Below are positions 1-6,492 of a DNA stretch of 14,355 nt, piece after piece. The position numbers were made by a program, and so were the translations under genes. The stretch's first letter is position 1; each line of letters opens with the position of its first letter. Source of the DNA: Candidatus Atribacteria bacterium 1244-E10-H5-B2 (GTDB taxonomy: Bacteria > Atribacterota > JS1 > SB-45 > 34-128); the NCBI GenBank assembly GCA_003575245.1, contig NMQN01000844.1, positions 1 to 14,355 of the forward strand, given 5' to 3'. Below the pieces are notes generated by a model. That model was given only the letters and a program-made list of their open reading frames with translations, was not told the origin of the DNA and did no database searches.

Positions 1-650
1 ATCGCTCCTAAAAATTTTCCTAATGGGGTAATGGGATAAATGTCTCCATAACCAACAGTAGTCAGAGTTATCACCGCCCACCACATCGTCGCAGGGATAC
101 TGGAAAAGACCTCAGGTTGAGCTTCTTTCTCTACAAGATACATCACACTCGAGACAATAATTAATAATATCAATATTACGAAGATAACTAGGAGTAACTG
201 CTCTTTTTTTTCTACAAGTACATTATTAAGTGTTTTTAGAGAAGTGGAATACCTGCCCATCTTAAATAAACGGAAGATGCGGAATATACGTATTATCCTT
301 ATAAATCTTAGATCTAAAGGGATAATCATCGGTAAATAGAAAGGCAGAATGGCAAATAAATCTATGAGAGCCAGTGGTCCTAAAATATATTTTATTCTTC
401 CTGTAATGGGACTTTGATGTTTTTTATGATAAATGCAGGTCCATAGCCTAAGTAGATATTCAATGCTAAAAATTATTACCGAAAATATCTCAAAACGCCC
501 AAACAAAACACTATATTTAAAACAAATACTCTCTACGGTCTCTAAAATGACAGCGATTACGTTAAGTGAAATTAAGACCATTAGGAGTATATTGAATATT
601 TTTCCGATAGTTGATTTAGCTTCCAGAATTTCAAATATTTGTTTCTTCAT
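1..650 (-). CDS. Voltage-gated potassium channel, Kv type (3' end outside window)
   Basis: An uninterrupted reading frame of 216 codons runs from ATG at 650 off the left edge. It encodes a six-helix voltage-gated potassium channel of the inner membrane. Visible parts: S1 around residues 18-37, S2 around 53-70, S3 around 91-110, an S4 voltage sensor at about 115-133 with arginine or lysine at every third position (R115, R118, R121, R124, R127, K130), S5 around 150-172, a pore helix with MWWAVIT, and the selectivity filter TTVGYGD at 197-203. S6 and any C-terminal domain lie beyond the window. The filter and S4 spacing make the family assignment firm; gating and physiological role cannot be read from the sequence. 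The start has only a weak Shine-Dalgarno (GAG-rich stretch), and 17 bases separate it from the stop of the upstream helix-hairpin-helix gene, so the two were probably co-transcribed. Confidence 0.93.
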   Translation of the reverse strand, partial: MKKQIFEILEAKSTIGKIFNILLMVLISLNVIAVILETVESICFKYSVLFGRFEIFSVIIFSIEYLLRLWTCIYHKKHQSPITGRIKYILGPLALIDLFAILPFYLPMIIPLDLRFIRIIRIFRIFRLFKMGRYSTSLKTLNNVLVEKKEQLLLVIFVILILLIIVSSVMYLVEKEAQPEVFSSIPATMWWAVITLTTVGYGDIYPITPLGKFLGA

Positions 651-667
651 ATCTCATCACTCTATTT

Positions 668-1000
668 TTATTTTATCTTTATAATCCAACCTTCTTCTTT
701 CCATTTATTCCATTTTTTATCGTCTATTCCGTCTACCAGTTTAATATCTTCTGGCACTTTAAATTCCCCATGGGCCTCCCTGTAGTTAATTATATTTTGT
801 GCAATTTTTTCACCCACTCCCCAAAGCTGATCCAATTCTTCTGAGGAGGCAGTATTGATATTTATAATCTTATTGCCTAGTGAAACAGGGGCTTCCTCAG
901 TAGTCTCCGGAGCCAGCAGAGAACTTATACCGGCCTCGCTAATTAAATCCTGGTATCTTTCCGGGCTATATTTATTATCCCACAGATTATTAAATTGGTC
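668..1000 (-). pseudogene. ComEA-type helix-hairpin-helix DNA-binding protein, 5'-truncated
   Basis: The open frame ends at TAA 668-670 and gives 110 recognisable residues back to position 1000. The core reads INTASSEELDQLWGVG, then AQNIINYREAHGEF, then PEDIKLVDGI. This is the tandem helix-hairpin-helix signature of the ComEA family, which binds double-stranded DNA non-specifically during DNA uptake. The motif is intact, but there is no ATG, GTG or TTG in frame between the upstream stop (TAA at 1052-1054) and the HhH core. The stretch from 1001 to 1051 translates to low-complexity Ile/Leu/Tyr sequence overlapping repeats of the neighbouring partition cassette. The simplest reading is that the 5' end, probably with a signal or membrane anchor, was removed when that cassette arrived. 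Initiation at a rare codon such as CTG cannot be excluded. It is next to, and in the same direction as, the potassium channel gene. Confidence 0.75.
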
Positions 1001-1014
1001 TAAGTATAAATATA

Positions 1015-1051
1015 ATATGTATTTGATAAGCAGTGAGTATGTATTAAGTAT
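1015..1051. repeat. Repeats related to the parAB operator, downstream of the cassette
   Basis: TGAGTATGTATTAAGTAT at 1034-1051 matches, in inverted orientation, 16 of 18 bases of 2138-2155. A weaker unit, GTATTTGATAA, lies at 1019-1029. Together with the main array this brackets parAB between inverted relatives. They could be a second set of RHH binding sites or a mark of how the cassette moved. Confidence 0.5.
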
Positions 1052-1058
1052 TTATTGA

Positions 1059-1349
1059 TTATGTTATTTTCTTTAAAATATTTTGTAAGTCCTGAGTTTT
1101 TAAAAGGTGTAAACCAATTCTAACAAGCTCACTTTTATTTATTTGTCGAACACTGGTTCGATTAAGTTCTTTAACTATTTGATCGAGCCAATCAATATCT
1201 GAAGTAGTCAAGGTAAAGGTTGATCTTTTAAATTCCTTATCTTCGGTAGTAAAAGAATCTTTTATAAGATTTATTTTATTTTGATCGACTTCCTTAGTTT
1301 GGTTTGATAGCTTTGTGGTTTTACCTTCAAAATTTTTTCTTTTACTCAT
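1059..1349 (-). CDS. Small ribbon-helix-helix partition/centromere-binding protein (ParB/ParG-like)
   Basis: Encodes 96 residues. The first 40 or so are charged and probably flexible (rich in Lys, Asn and Gln). The C-terminal half has a ribbon-helix-helix pattern: a beta strand STFTLT at about 43-48, a first helix SDIDWLDQIVKELNRT, a turn, and a second helix NKSELVRIGLHLLK. Dimeric proteins of this shape act as the small DNA-binding partner of type Ib ParA ATPases: they bind short direct repeats at the centromere, repress their own promoter, and carry a flexible tail that stimulates the ATPase. Its ATG overlaps the end of parA by 8 bases, with AAAGGAG about 10 bases upstream, so translation is likely coupled. 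The 11-bp repeats at the parA promoter are the likely binding sites (inference). No close relative is recognised by sequence, so the role rests on fold plus context. Confidence 0.8.
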   Translation of the reverse strand: MSKRKNFEGKTTKLSNQTKEVDQNKINLIKDSFTTEDKEFKRSTFTLTTSDIDWLDQIVKELNRTSVRQINKSELVRIGLHLLKTQDLQNILKKIT

Positions 1350-2112
1350 AGATTAAAATCTCCTTTGTTAGCTCTTTATAATTTTCTGCTCCTCTTGATT
1401 TGGGATCAAAATCAAAAATGGACTTTTGAGCAATTTGAGCTTGGTTTAAAGCCTCGTTTTTCATTATCTTTGTCTTAAAAATTCTGTTTTTAAATGGTTC
1501 AAATTCCTTTAAAATAAACTCATTAGTTATCTTATTCCTTACGTCAAACATGGTTAAGAGGATTCTAAGATAGGATATGCTTTTATCTTTTTCGTTCCAT
1601 GTATACTTTACTGCTTTCACTACATCCATTAGGTCACTTAGGCCATCTAAAGAATACCTGGACATCTGACAAGGGACTATTAATAAATCTGAAGCAAATA
1701 AGGCGTTGATAGTTAATACTCCTAAGCTTGGTGGGCAGTCAATTATGATATAATTATAATTTTTTTTAATGGGCTGGATTGCTTTATTTAGGGTAGCTTC
1801 TTTATATAGTTTCGTGTACATTTGCTCTGCTATTCTGGCTAAAGAGATATGAGAGGGAATTATATCAAGGTTTTTGATATATGTTTTGGCGACAATTTTT
1901 CTTATTTGTGCTTCAGAATTAGACAAGATTTTACTAACAGATAAATTTTGATTTTCAATTTCTATTCCGAGACCTATGCTCGAATGGTTTTGGGGATCTA
2001 TATCAATTAATAAAGTTTTCTTTCCTTTATAAGCTAAGCCACTAGATAGGTTGATAGCAGTGGTGGTTTTCCCGGTTCCACCTTTTTGATTTAAAATAGC
2101 GATTGTACCCAT
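1342..2112 (-). CDS. parA: ParA/Soj-family partition ATPase
   Basis: Encodes 256 residues from the ATG at 2110-2112. The frame is open for 26 more codons upstream, but those cover the promoter and repeat array, and a GGAG lies 8-9 bases before this ATG, which decides the start. The protein is a deviant Walker-A ATPase: KGGTGKTT with signature lysine K10 at residues 10-17, LLIDIDPQ at 34-41, and Walker B YIIIDCPPSLG at about 121-131. The Walker A begins right at the N-terminus with no leading DNA-binding domain, as in Soj and type Ib plasmid ParA proteins. Such proteins bind nucleoid DNA with ATP and move a ParB-centromere complex. The 8-base overlap with a small RHH gene and the upstream repeats match a plasmid-type parAB locus. 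It may come from an integrated plasmid or other mobile element rather than being the chromosomal parA, because no large ParB or replication neighbour is visible. Confidence 0.92.
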   Translation of the reverse strand: MGTIAILNQKGGTGKTTTAINLSSGLAYKGKKTLLIDIDPQNHSSIGLGIEIENQNLSVSKILSNSEAQIRKIVAKTYIKNLDIIPSHISLARIAEQMYTKLYKEATLNKAIQPIKKNYNYIIIDCPPSLGVLTINALFASDLLIVPCQMSRYSLDGLSDLMDVVKAVKYTWNEKDKSISYLRILLTMFDVRNKITNEFILKEFEPFKNRIFKTKIMKNEALNQAQIAQKSIFDFDPKSRGAENYKELTKEILIYE

Positions 2113-2126
2113 ATCATATTTACTCC

Positions 2127-2193
2127 ATATTGAATACATATTGAATACATACTCAATATTTATTATAATCAATACTGAATATATTGTCAATAT
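2127..2193. repeat. Array of 11-bp operator/centromere-like repeats at parAB promoter
   Basis: On the plus strand ATATTGAATAC occurs twice in tandem (2127-2137, 2138-2148) and is followed by an inverted relative ATACTCAATAT (2149-2159). After the -10 region come two more degenerate units, ATACTGAATAT (2172-2182) and ATTGTCAATAT (2183-2193). The 11-bp period is about one helical turn, the usual layout for cooperative ribbon-helix-helix dimers. The likely role is autoregulation of parAB, and possibly the partition site itself. A related sequence lies downstream of the cassette at 1034-1051. Confidence 0.7.
2162..2190 (-). promoter_or_regulatory. Consensus sigma70-type promoter of parAB
   Basis: On the minus strand TTGACA (2185-2190) is followed by exactly 17 bases and then TATAAT (2162-2167), a perfect match to the housekeeping consensus. 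Transcription would start near 2155, about 45 bases before the parA ATG. Both boxes sit inside or between the 11-bp repeats, which suggests repression by the RHH partner. Confidence 0.85.
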
Positions 2194-2208
2194 TATTTTC
2201 TATTTATG

Positions 2209-2265
2209 TCATTTAAAAGATAAAACCGGACTGTTTTTTAATGATTTAAAAGATAAAAGTGGACT
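2209..2265. repeat. Tandem 24-bp direct repeats, probable IS end
   Basis: Two copies (2209-2232 and 2242-2265) share the core ATTTAAAAGATAAAA followed by GGACT. They are identical at 21 of 24 positions, with a 33-base period. They lie just upstream of a dead transposase reading frame in the same direction, the position of the left end of an insertion sequence where repeated transposase-binding sites are common. No matching right end was found in the window. Confidence 0.5.
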
Positions 2266-2330
2266 AGCCTGGAATGGTAAAAAAGATGTAATATAGAACG
2301 AAATCTTAAAGAGAAAAGAGGTTCTAAATT

Positions 2331-2483
2331 ATGTTTAAATAATTACACAAAAACTTTACCGACGGTCAGGTTAAATCACTTTTAAAAAGCTATCTAGATA
2401 AAAGAATCAAGATTAATCATATTTACAAATGCTTAAAAATTAAAAAGAGGGAGATTCTTTGGATTCCTGATCATATACTGTGA
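2331..2483 (+). pseudogene. Transposase N-terminal fragment (ISNCY/IS481-like), inactivated
   Basis: ATG at 2331 has a good ribosome site (AAGAGG) upstream, but the fourth codon is TAA. The same frame then continues with a sensible protein, HKNFTDGQVKSLLKSYLDKR then KINHIYKCLKIKKREILW, before TGA at 2481. A basic, Lys-rich helix-turn-helix with FTDxQVK opening is what I know from N-termini of DDE transposases in the ISNCY and IS481-like groups. The catalytic part is missing, and after 2483 the frame does not resume with any DDE domain. It is a decayed remnant, marked by an early nonsense mutation and a 3' truncation. The family name is from memory of the motif and is tentative. Confidence 0.55.
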
Positions 2484-2695
2484 AGGATCTAGATAATCTG
2501 CCCCAAAAAACGCTCAAATACCGCTCTGGTGGCAAAATTTTAGAGGCACCCTTATGATTCCCCCTTAGAAACCTAATTTTTTTAATATAACCCCCAATTC
2601 GGCATACTTTTTTAGGACTTCCTTTCAATGTGAGGAATAAAATTGAACACTTATTATTTAACAGGAGGCCTCTTGTGTTAAATGAAAAAAAGGGC
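2484..2695. other. Gene-free, unrecognised stretch next to IS remnant
   Basis: I find no convincing gene here. A plus-strand frame reads YTVKDLDNLPQKTLKYRSGG (2472-2531) and continues KILEAPL before a stop, and may be debris of a second mobile gene; it is not recognised. A minus-strand frame covering 2440-2727 has no family features, and its start lies in the terminator below, so it is not called. Confidence 0.4.
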
Positions 2696-2720
2696 AAAAA
2701 AATTACCCGGGTCCCCGGGT
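2696..2720 (-). terminator. Intrinsic terminator of the catabolic operon
   Basis: On the minus strand ACCCGG, loop GGAC, CCGGGT (2705-2720) forms a 6-bp, nearly all-GC stem, followed by AA and then seven Ts (2696-2702). It lies about 125 bases beyond the stop of the MoaD-like gene, in the right orientation to end that transcript. The pure GC stem stands out in this AT-rich surrounding. Confidence 0.72.
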
Positions 2721-2843
2721 TCTCCAACTTTTTTCTTTTTAATATACAATCCCAATAATCCCACCACTACTGTTGCCAACAAAGACTTTTTTAAAAAGAC
2801 AAGGCGGTAATAAATAAATTTAAATGTAAATATCTTCTCTTTT

Positions 2844-3074
2844 TTATCCTCCGCCTATAACTGGAAACAGTTTAACTTCAGCGGACTTGGCAAGAATATA
2901 ATCCACTTTGACAATCGAATCTCCTGTTTTAATAAAAAACACATCAGCAGGAGAAATTTTAGCGTCTTTTAATACTTGACGAATAGTTACTGGTTTAGAA
3001 TAATTTAATTCTATAGTGCTGGAAGGATATTTGTTCTTTAAAAAGTAGCCTACCAGTATTAAGGTTATCTTCAT
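2844..3074 (-). CDS. MoaD/ThiS-like ubiquitin-fold sulfur carrier linked to AOR
   Basis: Encodes 76 residues ending in VKLFPVIGGG. The size, beta-grasp pattern (MKITLILVGYF at the start, a VTIRQVL helix, then DSIVKVDYILAKSAEVKLFPVI) and terminal Gly-Gly are the hallmarks of MoaD/ThiS proteins. In these the last glycine is adenylated and thiocarboxylated to donate sulfur, for example to the dithiolene of the molybdopterin or tungstopterin cofactor. The ATG overlaps the stop of the oxidoreductase gene by 4 bases (ATGA), with GAGG about 7 bases upstream, so translation is coupled. This close link suggests it supplies or matures the cofactor of that enzyme, or works as an accessory subunit, rather than being the general MoaD. 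Three terminal glycines instead of two is a small oddity. No MoaE or E1-like activating enzyme is in the window. Confidence 0.85.
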   Translation of the reverse strand: MKITLILVGYFLKNKYPSSTIELNYSKPVTIRQVLKDAKISPADVFFIKTGDSIVKVDYILAKSAEVKLFPVIGGG

Positions 3075-4975
3075 CGACTGACCTCATCGATAAGCCAATC
3101 CAAACCTAATTCGATTAGTTTGGCTGTGGTGGGAATTCCGGTATCTGCATTCCAGCCCATAAGCTCATAGCGTAATCTTAGAGCTTTTTCAAAATCCTTT
3201 TTATCAATCGCCCCCTGACCATCTAAAGGGCCACTCTTAAAGTTATGATAAAAAATCTCAGGCAGGGTATCATCCTGAGAAGTAAATCCTTCTCGGTAGT
3301 TATAGGTGCGGGCCATATTGATGGAACGCTCTCCTAATTTCATTAATTCAAACCAGGTTGTCCTCCAGCCGGTTGTAGAACGAATAATCTCTAACAGCTC
3401 TTCCATAGTCCCTACACTTCGGGGGACATAACCAAAATCACAAACCCCTAAGATATCGAAAACTGTCCAGTAGATATCTAAAAGTTTAAAGAGGGTTACC
3501 TTCTTTTGTCCCATATCAGTGGGAGAAACCGGTTCTAAAATTCCTAAACCTTTCATTTCTTTTATCCCTACTGAGTCTTTATCTTTAAAAAAGGGGTCAT
3601 GGGCAGCCTTCATATGGTCAGCTCCGTAGTCAGAGAGGGCGTATTGGAGCCCTACTCCGGTCTTAAGGCGGGGGTCATGCATGGGAATCTCCTGGCCTTT
3701 TACCTGATAAATAAACTTTTCTGAACCTTGGCCTATTTTTTGGGAGGCAAGGTAGGAACCCTGAGATAAGAGGTCTCCTAATCCTTCTCGATGGACGATC
3801 TTTTCTATCATCTTAAGCACTGCTTCTTTATTGCCAAAGGTAAGTTCTATTCCTCCGGTGTCTTTTTTGCTCAACAGCCCTTCCTGGTAACACTGCATGG
3901 CAAAGGCGATGACCATACCGGCAGAGATAGTATCCATAGTGTATTTATTACAAAGTTCATTGGCTTTAGCGATGTATTTTAAATCAGAAATACCACAAAG
4001 AGAACCTAAAGAAACGATGCTTTCATATTCTGGACCTCCATAAGCGGGGTCAACTTTAAGACCTGGTTCATTTATCTCCACTACTCGTTTACAGCGGATG
4101 GGACAGGCATAACAGCCTTTAGTGCCTTTTAAGATAGTTTTGTTATAGGTTTCAGCAGTCAGGTTTTCTCCTTCTTTAAAATAGCCGGTAGTCCAGTTAT
4201 AAGAGGGAAGGCATCCTGCTTCATAAGAAGGACGCACTACTCCTGGAGTACCTATTTCTCGAAGATCTCGGCTTAGGGGATTATCCATAACTCTTTTAGT
4301 AATCTCTTTGGTTATTTGACTTACTCTTTCTTTATTGTAAAGTTCTATCGGCTTAGTGCCTCTTACAGCAATAGCTTTTAGTTTTTTAGAACCCATTACT
4401 GCTCCCAAGCCATTTCTGCCATTAAAATGTTTTAATTCATTTACAATATTGGCAAAGCGTACCAGGTTTTCTCCGGCAGGACCTATCTGGGCAATCCTTA
4501 TCTTATCATCGGTTAACTCTTCTTTGATTATCCTTTGGGTTTCTCCGGTGTCTTTGCCCCAAAGATGAGTGGCATCTTTAATTTCGATTTTGCCATCCTT
4601 AATATAAAGGTATACAGGAGTAGAAGAACTACCCCTTATAATAATGGCGTCAAACCCGGCTTTTTTTAGTTCCGGTCCCCACCAACCTCCGGCTTCGGCT
4701 TCACCTTGGCCTCCGGTTAAGGGAGATTTGGCACAGACTGTATAGCGGGGTATGGCCGGAGCAGATACGCCGGTGATTACACTGGGAGCAAAGATGAGCA
4801 GATTGTCGGGAGATAAGGGGTCAGTATGAGGTTTCATCTGGTTTAACATATAATACAAGGCTAGGGCTCGACCTCCCCAATAAGTACGGTAAAAGTTTTC
4901 GGCAGGATTTTCAATCCAGTGTTTTTTTGAACTTAGATCTAGGTGTAAGATATTTCCGGTATAACCGTAGGACAT
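3071..4975 (-). CDS. aor: Aldehyde:ferredoxin oxidoreductase (tungsten bis-pterin)
   Basis: Encodes 634 residues, a full-length member of the AOR family. These cytoplasmic enzymes oxidise aldehydes to carboxylates and reduce ferredoxin, using a tungsten bis-pterin site and one 4Fe-4S cluster. Seen: the N-terminal domain with YTGNILHLDLSS and WGGRALA; LGAVMGSKKLKAIAVRG at about 190-206; cluster cysteines C288, C291 and C295 (GCYACPIRC); and the fourth, C512, in DILGVCDFG. The first three have the same numbers I recall for the Pyrococcus furiosus enzyme. Pterin-contacting motifs are DTISAG (348-353) and D507ILGVC. A putative active-site histidine lies in GADHMKAAHD (about 454). The start is supported by AAGGAGT upstream. 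The subclass (AOR, FOR, GOR or WOR type) and substrate cannot be read. It sits downstream of a 2-oxo-acid/acetoin dehydrogenase set and overlaps a MoaD-like gene by 4 bases, which points to aldehyde handling in that pathway. Confidence 0.95.
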   Translation of the reverse strand: MSYGYTGNILHLDLSSKKHWIENPAENFYRTYWGGRALALYYMLNQMKPHTDPLSPDNLLIFAPSVITGVSAPAIPRYTVCAKSPLTGGQGEAEAGGWWGPELKKAGFDAIIIRGSSSTPVYLYIKDGKIEIKDATHLWGKDTGETQRIIKEELTDDKIRIAQIGPAGENLVRFANIVNELKHFNGRNGLGAVMGSKKLKAIAVRGTKPIELYNKERVSQITKEITKRVMDNPLSRDLREIGTPGVVRPSYEAGCLPSYNWTTGYFKEGENLTAETYNKTILKGTKGCYACPIRCKRVVEINEPGLKVDPAYGGPEYESIVSLGSLCGISDLKYIAKANELCNKYTMDTISAGMVIAFAMQCYQEGLLSKKDTGGIELTFGNKEAVLKMIEKIVHREGLGDLLSQGSYLASQKIGQGSEKFIYQVKGQEIPMHDPRLKTGVGLQYALSDYGADHMKAAHDPFFKDKDSVGIKEMKGLGILEPVSPTDMGQKKVTLFKLLDIYWTVFDILGVCDFGYVPRSVGTMEELLEIIRSTTGWRTTWFELMKLGERSINMARTYNYREGFTSQDDTLPEIFYHNFKSGPLDGQGAIDKKDFEKALRLRYELMGWNADTGIPTTAKLIELGLDWLIDEVSR

Positions 4976-5121
4976 AGACAGTACTCCTTTCTTATAATTT
5001 ACTTATAAAAAACTTTTTTATTTTTATAAAAATTACTCCAGTTATATTATTTGAGTAACATAAAATTGTAAAAAATCTTGTATCTATAATTTTCTCTCTA
5101 TTATCTCCAATTTAAAACAAT

Positions 5122-6480
5122 TTACTTTAATACAAGACCTTCTGGAAATTCTAAATATTTTTTTACTTGGTTAAGAAATTTTGCAGCCATTGCTCCATCA
5201 ATCAAGCGATGATCAACTGAAAGAGTAATCTTCATTAGAGAACGAATTTCTATTTTCTCTACTCCTTCCTCCCCAGTTACAACAGTAGGCATTTTTTTAA
5301 TCCCTCCAACTGCTAAAATAGCTGCTTCAGGAGGATTTATAATAGCAGTAAAGCTTTCTATCCCAAACATACCCAAATTAGATATAGTAAAAGTTCCACC
5401 TCTGTAATCTTCGGGCATTAACTTTCTCTCTCGAGCTAATTTAATTAGCCTCTTTGCCTCTTTGGCTAAGCTAGTTAAATTTTTTTTATTGGTATTTCTT
5501 ACTACTGGCACAATAAGACCTTCTTCTAAAGCAACTGCTACTCCAATATTAATGTCTTTATGATAAATAATTTCTTCGTTAATCAAAGAACAATTAATAT
5601 TAGGCTGTTTGGATAATACTTTGGATACTACAAAAATTAAAAAATTGTTAATGGATATTTGATTTTCTATTTTTTGGTTAAATTTCTTTAGTAATTCTAT
5701 AACTTTAGACATGTCTACAGAAATATCAAAATAGACATGGGGAGCTGTAAACTTACTTTGAGAAAGTCGATCACTAATTATCTTACGCATTCCGGTAAAA
5801 GGAATCTTTTCTTCAGCTTTCTTTATTTCTTTGGTTTTATCCAATGCTGCTTCTATGTCTTTTTCCATTATTCGTCCACCAACACCAGTACCCTTAATAT
5901 TCTCTAAATTCACCCCAGCTCTTTCAGCTAATTTTTGAGCGACAGGACTTGCTTTTATCTTGTAATGGCTTTGATAATAAGATACCACATCTTTCCTAAT
6001 TACTACTCCCCCTGGTCCACTTCCTTTTAATGATTGTAATTCTACTCCTAATTCTTTTGCCTTTCTTTGAGCTCCAGGGGAAATCTTTTTAAATTCTTCT
6101 TTTTCTTTTTTTAGTTCTATCTCCTGCCTTTTCTCAGACCCTGAAGATATCTCTTTATCCCCTTTGGATTTTTCCTTTTCTACTATTTCAACTTTTCCTA
6201 ACTTTTGATGGGCTTCCTCAATCATCTTGCTAATATCCTCGTTTTCATCACCTATAATGGCGATAGGTAGAGTTACGGGAACTTCCTCGCCTTCATCTAC
6301 CAATATCTTCCTTAAAATACCAGAAGTTTGGGCTTCTACTTCCATAACTGTTTTATCTGTTTCTACTTCAAAAATTACTTCTTGTTCTTTGACAAGGTCT
6401 CCTTCTTTCTTTCTCCACTTTATCAGAGTCCCCTTGTCCATATTAAAGCCTAATTTAGGCATTATTATATATTCTACCAT
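5122..6480 (-). CDS. E2 dihydrolipoyl acyltransferase with tandem subunit-binding domains
   Basis: Encodes 452 residues, the core subunit of a 2-oxo-acid or acetoin dehydrogenase complex, passing an acyl group from lipoamide to CoA. Domain order: one lipoyl domain at 1-78 with the lipoylated lysine in VETDKTVMEVEA (K43); a charged Lys/Glu linker to about 130; a peripheral subunit-binding domain at about 132-168 (SPGAQRKAKELGV ... KGSGPGGVVIRKDV); a second such domain at about 176-212 (SPVAQKLAERAGV ... KGTGVGGRIMEKDI); and the catalytic domain from about 225 to the end, with TFTISNLGMFGIESFTAIINP and the active-site SVDHRLIDG (H424). Two subunit-binding domains in tandem are unusual; most E2 proteins have one. 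The start has AAGGAGG 7 bases upstream, and the gene lies 12 bases after E1-beta, so the E1-alpha, E1-beta, E2 order is a clear operon. No E3 gene follows. Confidence 0.95.
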   Translation of the reverse strand: MVEYIIMPKLGFNMDKGTLIKWRKKEGDLVKEQEVIFEVETDKTVMEVEAQTSGILRKILVDEGEEVPVTLPIAIIGDENEDISKMIEEAHQKLGKVEIVEKEKSKGDKEISSGSEKRQEIELKKEKEEFKKISPGAQRKAKELGVELQSLKGSGPGGVVIRKDVVSYYQSHYKIKASPVAQKLAERAGVNLENIKGTGVGGRIMEKDIEAALDKTKEIKKAEEKIPFTGMRKIISDRLSQSKFTAPHVYFDISVDMSKVIELLKKFNQKIENQISINNFLIFVVSKVLSKQPNINCSLINEEIIYHKDINIGVAVALEEGLIVPVVRNTNKKNLTSLAKEAKRLIKLARERKLMPEDYRGGTFTISNLGMFGIESFTAIINPPEAAILAVGGIKKMPTVVTGEEGVEKIEIRSLMKITLSVDHRLIDGAMAAKFLNQVKKYLEFPEGLVLK

Positions 6481-6492
6481 TTATCTGCCTCC

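Noticed and set aside
433..684. Plus-strand frame of 83 codons
   Set aside because: It is antisense to the clear potassium channel gene and has no family features.
855..1058. Plus-strand frame of 67 codons
   Set aside because: It lies opposite the helix-hairpin-helix fragment and repeat region; the minus strand gives a recognisable ComEA motif instead.
2113..2190. N-terminal extension of ParA by 26 residues
   Set aside because: It would place coding sequence over a perfect promoter and operator array, while a GGAG precedes the ATG at 2110-2112 at normal distance.
2440..2727. Minus-strand frame of 95 codons
   Set aside because: Its start overlaps the terminator stem, it has no recognisable domain, and composition is that of chance sequence across an IS remnant.
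2721..2843. Minus-strand frame with a hydrophobic stretch SLLATVVVGLLGLYIKKKK
   Set aside because: It looks like a small membrane anchor with a basic tail, but has no ATG/GTG start or ribosome site and runs into the terminator; left as possible debris.
5033..5058. TTACTC...GAGTAA inverted repeat upstream of AOR
   Set aside because: Only six base pairs with a 14-base spacer in very AT-rich sequence; no clear promoter beside it, so not distinguishable from chance.
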